From Marmoricola sp. (GTDB taxonomy: Bacteria > Actinomycetota > Actinomycetes > Propionibacteriales > Nocardioidaceae), in contig JAOPYE010000010.1 of the NCBI GenBank assembly GCA_025964775.1, positions 186,001 to 250,000 of the forward strand: a stretch of DNA of 64,000 nt, written 5' to 3'. Below are positions 49,187-58,982 of the stretch, piece by piece (position 1 is the stretch's first letter; each line of letters opens with the position of its first letter). A model generated the notes under the pieces. The model was not told the origin of the DNA, did not search any database, and saw only the letters and a list, made by a program, of their open reading frames with translations. Position numbers and translations under genes: made by a program.

Positions 49187-50926
49187 TCAGCGAGCCAGGC
49201 GGTCGGCAAGTCCCGAGGCCCGCTGGGCCGGACGTCCGATCGCGGCACGCCAGGACTCCTCGGTCCCGACGACCCGTACGACGTTGCGCGCCCGCGTGAT
49301 CGCCGTGTAGAGCAGCTCCCGGGTCAGGATCAGCGAATCCGGATCGGGCAGCAGGACCGTGGCCTCGGTGAACTGGCTGCCCTGGCTGCGATGCACGGTG
49401 ATCGCGTGCGCGGTGCCGACATCGGCGAGCCGGGACAGCGCGATCGCGCGCTCCGTGCCGCCGGCGTCGAAGACCGCGACCCGGTCCCCCTCATCGACGC
49501 CCACCACGACGCCCGTGTCGCCGTTCCAGAGGCGCAGTCCGTAGTCGTTGCTGTTCACGATCAACGGCTGGCCCGCGTAGTGCAGGCCGAACCAGTCCCG
49601 GCCGTCGTGCTCCTGGAGCCAGCGTTCGATCCGGTCGTTCCAGCGAGCGACACCGAAGGGGCCGTGCCGGTGGGCGCAGAGCAGCCGGTGCGACTCCAGG
49701 GCGTCCAGGGCACCGCGGGCGTCTCCGGCGCGGGCGCACTCCCGCGCCCGGATCGCGGGTCCCGCCAGCAGCTCCTTGATCCGCGTCTCGTCGGCCGGAT
49801 CGATCAGCTCGATGTTCTCCGAGCCCGTCGAGAGGAGGTGCCAGGCGACGTCGGACTCGTCGTCGCGAACGGCGGCAGCCAGGGCACCGATCCGGTCGCC
49901 GAACCGGTGGGACGTGACCAGGTGGCTGACCGGCGAGGGTGACCGTTCGGCGAACCCGCGAACAACGTCCTGCAGCACGGCACCGGCTTCGACCGACGCG
50001 AGCTGGTCGGCGTCGCCGACCAGGATCAGCCGGGCATCGGGCCGGACCGCTTCGACGAGTCGGGCCATCAGCGTCAGCGACACCATCGAGGTCTCGTCCA
50101 CGACCACGACATCGTGCGGCAAGCGGTTTCCCCGGTGGTGGCGGAACCGGGTCGCGTTGTCCGCGCGGGTACCGAGCAACCGGTGCAGCGTCGATGCCTC
50201 GAGCCCCTCGATCGCCACGCGATCGGTGAGTGGGAAGTCCTCCGCCCGGGTCGCTTCGACCAGGGCCTGGGTCATCCGGGCCGCGGCCTTGCCGGTCGGC
50301 GCAGCCAGGGCGATCCGCAACGGGCCGTCGGCCAGGTCGACGAGGACGGCGAGCAGTCGTGCCAGCGTCGTGGTCTTGCCGGTACCCGGTCCCCCGGTGA
50401 TCACCGAGGTCCACCGGTGGGCCGAATCGAAGGCTGCCGCCCGCTGTTCGGCGTACGAGTCCCCGGCGAAGAGCCGGGCCAGTCCCGCCTCGAGGCTGGC
50501 CTCGTCGATCACCGGAGCAGTGCGGCCGACGCGGGCCAGCAAGTCCTCGACGACGTCTCCCTCCTGGTGCCAGTACCGGTCCAGGTAGAGCAGACCCGCC
50601 TCGATCCGCAGCGCCGTGCCACAGAGCGGACTCGCGGCGAGTGCGGCCAGCCACGCGCCCGTCTCGGGCCAGGTCCGCTCCGGATCCAGCTCGGCGACCC
50701 GTGCCAGATCCAGGCAGACCGAGCCCTGCCGTACCGCACGGACCAGCAGTGCGATGGCGAGGACCACCTGCGGATCCGTCTCTCCGCCGAGCCGGGCGAC
50801 CCGCGTCGCGACGTGCACGTCGGCCGCGGTCAGGACTCCGGCGCGATTGAGGTCGGCCAGGTCACCGGTGGCGCCGAGCGCGAGGCGGTGGTCGAGCGCG
50901 TCGAGGGGTTCGAACAGCTCGGTCAT
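49187..50926 (-). CDS. recD: Exodeoxyribonuclease V, RecD subunit
   Basis: A 579-residue SF1B helicase. Walker A is GGPGTGKTTT (178-187) in WTSVITGGPGTGKTTTLARL, motif II VVVDETSMVS, motif III LVGDADQLASVEAG and motif VI YTAITRARNVV. The N-terminal domain (1-160) binds RecC. It works 5' to 3' in the RecBCD complex for double-strand break processing. It is last in the recC-recB-recD order and its ATG overlaps the recB stop. Confidence 0.95.
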   Translation of the reverse strand: MTELFEPLDALDHRLALGATGDLADLNRAGVLTAADVHVATRVARLGGETDPQVVLAIALLVRAVRQGSVCLDLARVAELDPERTWPETGAWLAALAASPLCGTALRIEAGLLYLDRYWHQEGDVVEDLLARVGRTAPVIDEASLEAGLARLFAGDSYAEQRAAAFDSAHRWTSVITGGPGTGKTTTLARLLAVLVDLADGPLRIALAAPTGKAAARMTQALVEATRAEDFPLTDRVAIEGLEASTLHRLLGTRADNATRFRHHRGNRLPHDVVVVDETSMVSLTLMARLVEAVRPDARLILVGDADQLASVEAGAVLQDVVRGFAERSPSPVSHLVTSHRFGDRIGALAAAVRDDESDVAWHLLSTGSENIELIDPADETRIKELLAGPAIRARECARAGDARGALDALESHRLLCAHRHGPFGVARWNDRIERWLQEHDGRDWFGLHYAGQPLIVNSNDYGLRLWNGDTGVVVGVDEGDRVAVFDAGGTERAIALSRLADVGTAHAITVHRSQGSQFTEATVLLPDPDSLILTRELLYTAITRARNVVRVVGTEESWRAAIGRPAQRASGLADRLAR

Positions 50927-53900
50927 GCTGCGTCCACCTCACCGTCGAGGAGGTCGGAGAGCGCGAGCACCAGGGCCACCGGCGGGCGCCACGAGAACAC
51001 CCCGCACGGGTGCCCGCCCTCGCCACGATGGGTGAGCAACGGAGTCTGCGGCCCGCACATCCCGCGGACGTAGAGATAGAGGACACCGCCGATGTGCGTC
51101 TCCGGGTCGTAGTCCGGCACTCGCCAGCGCAGGTACCGGTGCAGCACGGCCGCGTACAGCAACGCCTGGAGCGGGTAGTCCGAGTGGCTCATCGCACCGT
51201 CCAGGGCAGTCGGGGTATAGGAGAGGGCGGTCAGCTCGTCCTCGCGCGGGCCGAGCCAGTTGGTCTTGTAGTCCACGACCAGGAACCGGCCGCCGACCCG
51301 CAGGACCACGTCGATCGAGCCGGTCAGGTAACCCAACAGCCGTTGACCGCCCAGCTCCGGATCGGTCAGCGCCTCGGCGTACCCGCGGACCGGGTCGTCG
51401 TGGGGAAGGTGGCGACGCAGCAACGGAGCGAGGTCGGCCAAGGTGGCACCGGCCGTCCGGTCATGGGTCAGGTCACCGCCTGCCAGCGGCATCTCGAAGT
51501 CCAGTTCACAGAGCCGGTCGGTACGGGCGATCGTGTGCAGCGTGGCATCGCCCACCAGTGGCCCGAGCGGGCTGTCGAAGACAGCGACCAGCGCGTCGGC
51601 GAGGACCTCGGTGTCGACCTCCTGCGGCCAGAACTGCAGCTGCTCGATCACCTGCGCCACGATCTCTGCCCGCAGGTCGCCGCCGTGCTGCGGAGCCGCG
51701 GGATCGGTGTGTTCCAGGACCGCGTGGACCAGCGACCCGAACGTGGCGCCCACGGGCAGGTCAGCCATCGGTGAGGGGACCACGTCGGCGTCCGGTTCAC
51801 TGATCGGCACGGCTTCCGGGCCGACCTGCTCGTCGTCGCGCGGGACGGTCTCTGGCTCGCTGCCGACGCCCGGCTCGGCGCGCGTGCCGGCCGACAGCGA
51901 CGAGTACGACGTGCGGCGCCACACGGTGTCGACCACCCGGTCGAACGTCCTGACCTCGAGCAGCCGATCGTCGAGGCGGAGCGGCGCCGGGTCGACCGGG
52001 ACCGGGGAGGCCTGCACGATCACCGGGCCGCCACGCCCCTCCCAGGCACGCATCCACCGGATGACCTCGGCGTCGGGTGGCGGCTCGACCGTGCTCGGCG
52101 TCGGCCCCTCACCGGGACGGCGGCCGAGCAGCACCCGGTTCAACGGAGATGCCGTTGCGTTGTTGCCGGCGGCCCACCAGGCGATCACCCTCGACCGGGC
52201 ACGCGTCATCGCGACGTACAGCAGGCGCAGCGACTCGCCGTCGTCCTCGGCGCGGGCCCGTCGATCGAGCTGAGCAGGCCTCACGTCGGCTCCGCCGACG
52301 TGGACCACCCGATCCCCGGAGTCGTCGTGGTAGCGGAGGACCGGTGCCTTGCGTCCGGGGAACCGGTCCGAGACGAACGGCAGCAGCACGACGGGATACT
52401 CCAGCCCCTTGCTGCCGTGCACCGTCACGAGCTGGACCGCGTGCGCGTCGCTGTCGAGCCGACGGGTCCGCTCGGTGGCGATCTGGCTGGTGTCGGCCGA
52501 CATCTGTTCACGCGCCCAGGCCAGCAGTGCGACCAGGCCCAGGTGCTCGCGACTGGCGACGTCGTGCAGCGATTCGGCGACGTGCCGCAGGTCGGTCAGG
52601 TGACGCTCGCCTCCGACCAGTCCGAGGACCCGCGCCACCAGTCCGTCCCGGGCGATCGCGGTCTCGAAGACCGCCGCCACTCCGCGCTCGGACAGCAACG
52701 CCGCGGCGTCGCGGATGGTGTCGGACAACGTCTCGGTGAGCGTCTCGCCGCCAGCCACGAGGTCGGCGACCGAGTATCCGAAGAACGAGGTCAGCGCGGC
52801 CGCACGCACCCGGCCGGACCGGTGCGGCTGCTCCATGGCTTCGAGGAACGTCCGCCACTCGGCAGCAGCTGCCGTGGCGAACACGCTCCCGCCACCCGCG
52901 ATCACCGCCGGTACGCCGACCTCGGCCAGGGCATCGCGGACCAGGTCCAGGTGGGACCGCTTGTGCGCCAGGACGGCGATGTCGCCGGCTGTCAGGTCGC
53001 GATGCTCGCCGGCGTCGGCGAGGGTGGCGCCGGAGGTGAGGAGCATCTTGACCTGGGCCGCGACATCGGCCGCGATCCGTGCATTCACTCCGGCGACCTT
53101 GACCAGCTTGTCGGGCGGACCGTCGAGGTCGGCACGGGTCAGCACCCGCACACTGAAATCCGGCCCCGGGGCCGTCAGGCGCGAACCCGGCTGACTTGCC
53201 TGCACGGGGAGCACCACGATCTCGGCACTGCCGAGCTCGGCGCCTTCGAGAACGACCTGCATCGCTGCCAGCAGGCCGGCGTCACTGCGCCGGTTGACCG
53301 CCAGGGTCTGGTGCAGGTCAGCAGCCTGCTTGGCCGCCAGGTACGTGAAGACATCACCGCCCCTGAAGGCATAGATCGCCTGCTTGGGATCACCGATGAG
53401 CACCATCGTCGCCTCGCCGGTGAAGGCACGGTCGAAGACCTGCCACTGCACCGGGTCGGTGTCCTGGAACTCGTCGACCAGGACCACCGACCAGCGCTGC
53501 CGCATCCGGAGCCGGGCCGGCGCGGACGGGGTCTCGAGGGCGTCGGCGAGCTGGCCGAGCAGGTCGTCGTAGGAGAGCACGCCGAGACGCCGCTTGCGCA
53601 GGTCGAACTCCCCGCGTACGGCGTCGCAGAACCGGACCCGGACACCCGCCGGCGTCTCCGGACCTGCGTCGCCCGGCTCGAGCCGGGCCCGCGGATCGCG
53701 GACCGCCTCACGCCCGAGGGCCAGCGCCTCGCGCCGGGGGAACGAATGTGCCGAGGCGGCGTCGGCATGGTCGCGCAGGTACAGGTCGTCGACGACCTCG
53801 ACCAGCAGGTCGTCGAGGTCCTCGACCAAGGTCGCGCAGGCATCGGTGTCACCAGCGATGCCGAGGCCCTTGAGCACCATGTGGCAGAACTGGTGGATCG

Positions 53901-54270
53901 TGACGATCGCGGCCGAGTCGAAGGCTGTCAGGGCATCGCGCACCCGGCCCCGGCGGGCCAGCAGCTCCTCGGGCCCGACGTCGACCAGGAAGTCGACCAG
54001 GTCGTCGCGGTCCCTGGTCGTCGTACCGGTCAGGACCAGGTCGGCCAGGATGGCTTCGAGTGCGACCAGGCGTTCGCGGACACGTTCGCGCAGCTCCTGG
54101 CTGGCTGCGCGTCCGAAGGTGACCACCAGGAGCTGGTCGAGACTCGCCACGCCCTCGGCGACGTACCGGGCGACCAGGGCGGCGATGGTCCAGGTCTTGC
54201 CGGTCCCGGCGCTCGCCTCGAGCAGCACGGTCCCGGTGGGCAGCGCGGCGGTGATCGAGAACCCCTCCAC
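50923..54270 (-). CDS. recB: Exodeoxyribonuclease V, RecB subunit (helicase-nuclease)
   Basis: About 1115 residues. Walker A is ASAGTGKT (19-26) in LLEASAGTGKTWTIAALVARY, motif II WSVVLVDEFQDTDPVQ, motif VI LYVAMTRARSRV, and near residue 1000 the nuclease motif FLVVDYKTNWLG with the Asp and Lys. It is the 3' to 5' motor and the nuclease of RecBCD. The start is a GTG at 54270 one base after the recC stop (TGA-G-GTG); a longer frame runs antisense-coded into recC and is not used. Confidence 0.93.
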   Translation of the reverse strand: MEGFSITAALPTGTVLLEASAGTGKTWTIAALVARYVAEGVASLDQLLVVTFGRAASQELRERVRERLVALEAILADLVLTGTTTRDRDDLVDFLVDVGPEELLARRGRVRDALTAFDSAAIVTIHQFCHMVLKGLGIAGDTDACATLVEDLDDLLVEVVDDLYLRDHADAASAHSFPRREALALGREAVRDPRARLEPGDAGPETPAGVRVRFCDAVRGEFDLRKRRLGVLSYDDLLGQLADALETPSAPARLRMRQRWSVVLVDEFQDTDPVQWQVFDRAFTGEATMVLIGDPKQAIYAFRGGDVFTYLAAKQAADLHQTLAVNRRSDAGLLAAMQVVLEGAELGSAEIVVLPVQASQPGSRLTAPGPDFSVRVLTRADLDGPPDKLVKVAGVNARIAADVAAQVKMLLTSGATLADAGEHRDLTAGDIAVLAHKRSHLDLVRDALAEVGVPAVIAGGGSVFATAAAAEWRTFLEAMEQPHRSGRVRAAALTSFFGYSVADLVAGGETLTETLSDTIRDAAALLSERGVAAVFETAIARDGLVARVLGLVGGERHLTDLRHVAESLHDVASREHLGLVALLAWAREQMSADTSQIATERTRRLDSDAHAVQLVTVHGSKGLEYPVVLLPFVSDRFPGRKAPVLRYHDDSGDRVVHVGGADVRPAQLDRRARAEDDGESLRLLYVAMTRARSRVIAWWAAGNNATASPLNRVLLGRRPGEGPTPSTVEPPPDAEVIRWMRAWEGRGGPVIVQASPVPVDPAPLRLDDRLLEVRTFDRVVDTVWRRTSYSSLSAGTRAEPGVGSEPETVPRDDEQVGPEAVPISEPDADVVPSPMADLPVGATFGSLVHAVLEHTDPAAPQHGGDLRAEIVAQVIEQLQFWPQEVDTEVLADALVAVFDSPLGPLVGDATLHTIARTDRLCELDFEMPLAGGDLTHDRTAGATLADLAPLLRRHLPHDDPVRGYAEALTDPELGGQRLLGYLTGSIDVVLRVGGRFLVVDYKTNWLGPREDELTALSYTPTALDGAMSHSDYPLQALLYAAVLHRYLRWRVPDYDPETHIGGVLYLYVRGMCGPQTPLLTHRGEGGHPCGVFSWRPPVALVLALSDLLDGEVDAA

Positions 54271-54271
54271 C

Positions 54272-57200
54272 TCACCACCCGCGTTCGTGGGGCAGCAGCG
54301 GAGTCCAGACGGCGGTGGCGATCGAGCCGAGGCCGACCAGCTCCTCCAGCGGTGCACGCTCACCGAGAAGACGGACGAACGCGACGTCGTGGTCGTCTCC
54401 GGGGACCGGCGAGGACTCGGTCGTCCGCCAGGCATCGCCCGCCTGCCATGCCGCCTTGCGCGGACTGTTCTGCTGGCCGGTCGCCCAGGCCCGCCCGGTC
54501 GCGAGAGGCAGCGGGGCCAGCTCGGTCAGGCCCCGGTCGCGGATCTCGACGAGCCTTCGCAGGTGCGTGCGGGCGAACTCGGCGTCGACCGGGCCGACCT
54601 GCGCCTGGCCGCGCTGGTTGCGGTTGCCCTTGCCGAAGGCGTGCCCGGTCAGGACCCGGTCCGGCGCGCAGGCCTGGGCGGCGAGCAGGTCGAGCCAGAG
54701 CCCGAGCGCCGGCTTGGCGCGCAGGGACGAGTAGGTCAGCCGGACCACGGCGTCGCCGTAGACGCCGGGTACCGAACCGATCAGGCGCCGACCTGCGCCC
54801 AGGTCGAGGAGGACCTCGATCGAGGCAGGCTCACCGTCGCGCAGGGACGCGCTCGCGTTGAGGACCTCCTGGGCGACCCGCAGGATGTCGGCCAGCTTCT
54901 CGGGCGCGAGCTCGCCGGGCGGCAGCGACCCACGGCTGAGCTCGGCGTCGACGCAAACCTGCGGATCGGCACCCGAGACCAGTGCCGAGATGATCCGGTC
55001 GCCCACCGACCAGGTCTCCAGGCTGTCGAGGTCGATCGGGATCGCGTCGCGGATCTCGTCGGCGTCGTAGGTGGTCGCGACGTCCAGCCGGCGCAACAGC
55101 TCGCGCGCCGGGTTGCGGTAGAAGGCGAGCAGCTCGGCCAGGGTGACGTCATCGGGGGTGACCGGCGGCAGCGGTTCGGTGAGGAACGGCGGCACGGCGA
55201 CCGGGCGGCGCGCGGCCAGGGCACCGGCCCGCGCCGCAGCGTCGAAGCTGAAAGGCCCCGCGGTACCGAGCTCGCCCGGCACCAGGTTACGCGGATCGAA
55301 GGACTGCAACGGGTGCGCGACGAGGACCTGGTGCCGGGTCGGCTCCGGCGTGGTCCGGTCCAGGGCGTCGAGCAGCTCCCCGACCGGGACGGCCGGCGGA
55401 CGCGGTTGGCCGGTGTGCTCGCTGGCACCCGCGTAGGTGATCACCAGCGTCTGGGTCGTCGCGAGGATCGCGTCGAGCAGCAGCTGCCGGTCCTCGCTGC
55501 GCTGGTCGCGCTCCCCGGTCAGCGGCTCACGAGCCAGGACGTCGTCGCCGTCGGCGGTCAGCATCCTCGGGAACACTCCGTCGTCGAGGCCGAGCAGGCA
55601 CACGACCCGATGGGGCACCGACCTCATCGGCACCAGGGTGGCGACCGTCAGGCTGCCCGTCCGGAAGTTCGACCGGGTCGGTCGGCCAGCGAGCCGGTGG
55701 CCCAGCAACGACCTGACGTCGGCCAACCGCAGCTCGACCTCACCGTCGCCCCCGACACTGATCCCGGCGAGCTCACGCTCGAACTGCACGGTCTGCCAGG
55801 CGTCGTCGCGTTCCAGTGAGGTCAGCGACGTGACGGCGTCAGCCAGTGCGGTGACCCAGTCGTCGACCTTCCTGGCCGCCTGGAGCGCGTCGACCCCGCG
55901 CTCCATCCTGTCGAGCGCCTCGGCCAACCGCCCGGCCAGGTCGATCGCACCGGAGGCGACATCATCCAGCGGCAGGGTGGTCCCCAGCAGGTCCTGGTCC
56001 TCGGCCATCGCAACGCCGAGCAGGATGCGGTCGAGGCCGGCACGCCAGGTGTTCTGCGCCAGCGCACCGAGGTGGTACGGCGTCCGGTGCTCCTGGCTCA
56101 GACCCCACCGGATCCCGGACTCGGCGACCCAGCGGGTCAGCTGGGCGAGGTCGTCGTCGTCGAGCCCGAAGCGCCGACGTACCGGTTCCTCGGCGAGCAG
56201 GTCGAGCACCTCACTGGCCCTGGCACGCCCCTCGACGAGGTCGACGAGCTGGCCGGCGACCGACAGGAGGGCGTTCGTGTTCGCCAGGCCGCGGTCGGCC
56301 AGTCGCACCCTGAGCCGGTGAGCGGGGTGACCGCCGTCGGCGACCTCGCCGAGACCGAAGCCCGACTCGATCAGCGGCGCGAACGTCTCGACGTCCGGAC
56401 ACATCACCAGGATGTCGCGCGGCTCGAGCGTCGGGTCGTCCTCGAGCAGGCCGACCAGCACCTCGCGCAGGACGTCGACCTGGCGGGCCGCACCGTGGCA
56501 CGCATGCACCTGGACCGAGCGGTCCTCGACCGTCAGGCCGCGGGTGGCGAGGACGCCTGCGTCGGGGACCGCGTTGGCACGCAGGTCGTGCTGGAGCCAG
56601 CCGAGCAGGGTGGCTGCCTCGGGGCGGTGATCCTCGTGGGTGGTCACGGTGAGCTGCCCGGCGCCGGCGAAGGCGCGCTGCAGTTCACGGGTGTCCCGGC
56701 CGAGCGAGGCGAGCAGCGGGTGCCCGACGACGCGCGCCGAGCGGTCATCGGTTCGGGGAACGGGGCCGCCGGCGACCACCTCGCTCAGCGCCTCGGCCAG
56801 CGGGGCCGAGACCTGCGGCAGCCACAGGTGGACGTCGCGATGGTGACCCAGCGCCGCGAGGAGCTGGATCTCGGTGACCGGAAGGCGGGTGTGACCGAAC
56901 ATCGACACCCGTCCCGGCAGCTCAAGGGTCTCACCGGCCAGCAGCGCGGCCACGGTCTCGGCGTGCCGTACGTCGGGCGCAGGGGCGTCCACCCGGTCGA
57001 CGAGCCGGCGCCAGAGCTCGGGCTGCCAGGCGAGATCGCCGGCGACCGGGTGGCCGAACCCGTTCTCGTCGCGCCCTTCGCGCCAGGCCGTCACCAACGA
57101 CGGTCGCTGGACGGCGTACCCCGCGAACAGGCCGGCCAGCCGGCGCGCGACCGAGTACCGGCGGCCCCTCCGCAGCTCGGCCTCGACCCCGGTCTCCTCA

Positions 57201-57559
57201 CGACCGAGGTGGCGGGCCAGGGTCGCGCACCAGTCCTCCTCCAGGCTCGCGTCGATCACCTCGAGCAGCGGCCAGACCAGTCGATCGGGATCCCAGGGGT
57301 CGGTGCGTTCGGTGCCGGTCAGCAGGGCGACCAGCGACCGCGGCGACACGAACCGCACGCCGGCACACACCCCGTCCTGACCACGCTGGCCAGCGCCCAG
57401 CCGGTGGGCGAGCCGCTGGGCCAGCCAACGCTCGACGCCCTTGGCCGGGACGACCACGACCTCCTGCTCGAACGGGTCGGCAAGCGGCACCGCGAGCACC
57501 TGCGCCAGAGCCCCCGCAAGCACGTCCGTGCTGTCGGCGCGGTGCAGGTGCAGGGTCAC
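54272..57559 (-). CDS. recC: Exodeoxyribonuclease V, RecC subunit
   Basis: A 1095-residue RecC: EQEVVVVPAKGVERWLAQRLAHRLGAG is the N-terminal helicase-like signature, with VRFVSPRSLVALL, RVSMFGHTRLPVTEIQLLAALG and RVVCLLGLDDGVFPRM further on. It recognises Chi-like sequences and holds RecB and RecD. Walker motifs are degenerate, as expected. It leads the operon and its stop is followed by the recB start after one base. Confidence 0.93.
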   Translation of the reverse strand: MTLHLHRADSTDVLAGALAQVLAVPLADPFEQEVVVVPAKGVERWLAQRLAHRLGAGQRGQDGVCAGVRFVSPRSLVALLTGTERTDPWDPDRLVWPLLEVIDASLEEDWCATLARHLGREETGVEAELRRGRRYSVARRLAGLFAGYAVQRPSLVTAWREGRDENGFGHPVAGDLAWQPELWRRLVDRVDAPAPDVRHAETVAALLAGETLELPGRVSMFGHTRLPVTEIQLLAALGHHRDVHLWLPQVSAPLAEALSEVVAGGPVPRTDDRSARVVGHPLLASLGRDTRELQRAFAGAGQLTVTTHEDHRPEAATLLGWLQHDLRANAVPDAGVLATRGLTVEDRSVQVHACHGAARQVDVLREVLVGLLEDDPTLEPRDILVMCPDVETFAPLIESGFGLGEVADGGHPAHRLRVRLADRGLANTNALLSVAGQLVDLVEGRARASEVLDLLAEEPVRRRFGLDDDDLAQLTRWVAESGIRWGLSQEHRTPYHLGALAQNTWRAGLDRILLGVAMAEDQDLLGTTLPLDDVASGAIDLAGRLAEALDRMERGVDALQAARKVDDWVTALADAVTSLTSLERDDAWQTVQFERELAGISVGGDGEVELRLADVRSLLGHRLAGRPTRSNFRTGSLTVATLVPMRSVPHRVVCLLGLDDGVFPRMLTADGDDVLAREPLTGERDQRSEDRQLLLDAILATTQTLVITYAGASEHTGQPRPPAVPVGELLDALDRTTPEPTRHQVLVAHPLQSFDPRNLVPGELGTAGPFSFDAAARAGALAARRPVAVPPFLTEPLPPVTPDDVTLAELLAFYRNPARELLRRLDVATTYDADEIRDAIPIDLDSLETWSVGDRIISALVSGADPQVCVDAELSRGSLPPGELAPEKLADILRVAQEVLNASASLRDGEPASIEVLLDLGAGRRLIGSVPGVYGDAVVRLTYSSLRAKPALGLWLDLLAAQACAPDRVLTGHAFGKGNRNQRGQAQVGPVDAEFARTHLRRLVEIRDRGLTELAPLPLATGRAWATGQQNSPRKAAWQAGDAWRTTESSPVPGDDHDVAFVRLLGERAPLEELVGLGSIATAVWTPLLPHERGW

Positions 57560-57597
57560 CTCGGCAGGCTAGCGGTGCCCGCCGACGCGCACGGCGC

Positions 57598-58233
57598 TCA
57601 GGCGTTCCTTCGGAGCGAGGCGGCCATGGCGACCAGGTGCGCGAGCCGGGCGATCTCGGAGTCGAGGAACACCGGGCCCCCGCGACGACCGACCACGACG
57701 AGCTCGTCGGCGTTCAGCGGTGAGGCCGCCACCACCAGCTCGGACCATTCGTCGACCTCGATCACCTGGGCCTTCTCCAGGTTCTCCGGCCAGCGCACCC
57801 CGGTCGGCACCTCGGTGGGGGCGGACACGGTGCCGTGCACGATCGCCGCACCGTCGCCGCTGCGGACCATGTGCATGCCCCAGTCCACCCGGAACACGTC
57901 CGGCACGGCGTCGACGAGCGTCTCGACGGCGGTCGTCGGATCCTGGGTCATCGACTCGACGGCCTCGAGGTCGAGGAACAGGTTGCCGCCTGCGGCGTAG
58001 CGCGAGATCCACAGCACGCTGACCCCGTCCAGCGCCGTACAGGCCGAGACGATGCTGTCCGGCATGATCCCGTCGGCGGCGATGAACACGTCGTCGATGG
58101 CGAAGCCGCCGGCCGGGTCCTTGGCAACGATCTCGATCGCCTCGATGTTGGCGCCGGCCTCACCGATCGCGCTCGCCAGTCGACCGAGCGAACCAGGAAC
58201 GTCCGGCAGTTCGACGCGCAACAGGTACGACAT
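57598..58233 (-). CDS. ACT-domain protein
   Basis: A 211-residue protein. The N-terminus has LLRVELPDVPGSLGRLASAIGEAGANIEAIEIV (residues 4-36), the ligand-binding ACT fold with its conserved Gly. The rest is a single alpha/beta domain (VVAASPLNADELVVVGRRG) with a hydrophobic helix at the end. ACT domains bind amino acids and regulate enzymes or transcription. It is on the recC strand, 38 bp away, but does not belong to recombination. Amino-acid-responsive regulator is the best guess. Confidence 0.8.
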   Translation of the reverse strand: MSYLLRVELPDVPGSLGRLASAIGEAGANIEAIEIVAKDPAGGFAIDDVFIAADGIMPDSIVSACTALDGVSVLWISRYAAGGNLFLDLEAVESMTQDPTTAVETLVDAVPDVFRVDWGMHMVRSGDGAAIVHGTVSAPTEVPTGVRWPENLEKAQVIEVDEWSELVVAASPLNADELVVVGRRGGPVFLDSEIARLAHLVAMAASLRRNA

Positions 58234-58277
58234 GTCCTCGACCTTACTGAACTGGCGTTTCGGGATCGTTTCCCATC

Positions 58278-58901
58278 TCAGCGGACCAATTTGAGGTTGA
58301 AATCAGCCGTTCCGAGCGCGCCCATCAACCGCACCCAGAGCGGCAGCCACATCTCCAGTCCGCGGGCGGCGTCCAGCGCCGGGAACTCCACGATGTCGCT
58401 CCAGCCGAGCTCGACGAGCAGGTCGTGCACGACCTGGCGGGCTCCGGCATCGTCGCCGGCGACGAAGATCGTGGTGGGTTCGCCCAACCGGGTCGGGTCC
58501 ACCATCACGGCTCCGTTGACCGTGTTCAGCGCCTTGACGACCCGGGCCTCGGGATGGGCGCGCTGGATCTGCTCGGCCAGGCTGTCGGTGTCCTTGACGC
58601 TCAGCGTCGGTGGGAACCCGTGCGAGAAGTCCAGCGGGTTCGCGACGTCCAGCAGCACCTTGCCGTCCAGGTCCACCTCGGCCAGGGCAGCCAGGCTGAC
58701 CTGGCCGCCGGTCGCGTTGACGACCAGGTCGGCACCGGTGGCCGCGTCCGCGTAGGCCGCCAGCGCGCTGTCACGCCATTCGTCCCGCTGCCTGGTCGTG
58801 TCCGGGTCACGCGTGCCGTTGACCACGTCGTGGCCGATCAGGCTGAAGCCGTCCGCGAGTGTCCGACCGACCGGTCCCGTTCCGATGATGGCGATCCTCA
58901 T
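58278..58901 (-). CDS. NADPH-dependent F420 reductase-like protein
   Basis: A 207-residue Rossmann protein of the F420_oxidored (Fno/NAD-binding) family: MRIAIIGTGPVGRTLADGF with GxGxxG at residues 7-12, then GTRDPDTTRQ as the NADP-phosphate loop, DLVVNATGG and VVKALNTVNGAVMV. The GTRDP Arg favours NADP. It lies 44 bp after the ACT gene's start in transcription order and is separated from the acyl-CoA dehydrogenase by a hairpin. Confidence 0.85.
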   Translation of the reverse strand: MRIAIIGTGPVGRTLADGFSLIGHDVVNGTRDPDTTRQRDEWRDSALAAYADAATGADLVVNATGGQVSLAALAEVDLDGKVLLDVANPLDFSHGFPPTLSVKDTDSLAEQIQRAHPEARVVKALNTVNGAVMVDPTRLGEPTTIFVAGDDAGARQVVHDLLVELGWSDIVEFPALDAARGLEMWLPLWVRLMGALGTADFNLKLVR

Positions 58902-58917
58902 GGGATCGACCCTAGGG

Positions 58918-58968
58918 CGTATCTGCTTGTCCGGGGCCGCGCAGCAGGCCCCGGGATAAGCAGACGCG
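58918..58968 (-). terminator. Long inverted repeat, terminator of acyl-CoA dehydrogenase gene
   Basis: CGTATCTGCTTGTCCGGGG continuing to 58938 pairs with 58947-58968 with about three mismatches, an 8-nt loop between. It lies 15 bp downstream of the acyl-CoA dehydrogenase stop on the minus strand. The mirrored CAGA/TCTG tips and length (about 21 bp) recall dispersed palindromes of actinomycete genomes; a terminator is the simplest role. Confidence 0.6.
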
Positions 58969-58982
58969 TCCTAGCCCCGGAA

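Noticed and set aside
52300-54861. A long open frame antisense to recB and recC
   Set aside because: High-GC coding DNA often leaves the opposite strand open; composition is low-complexity and has no family pattern, while recB and recC are conserved.
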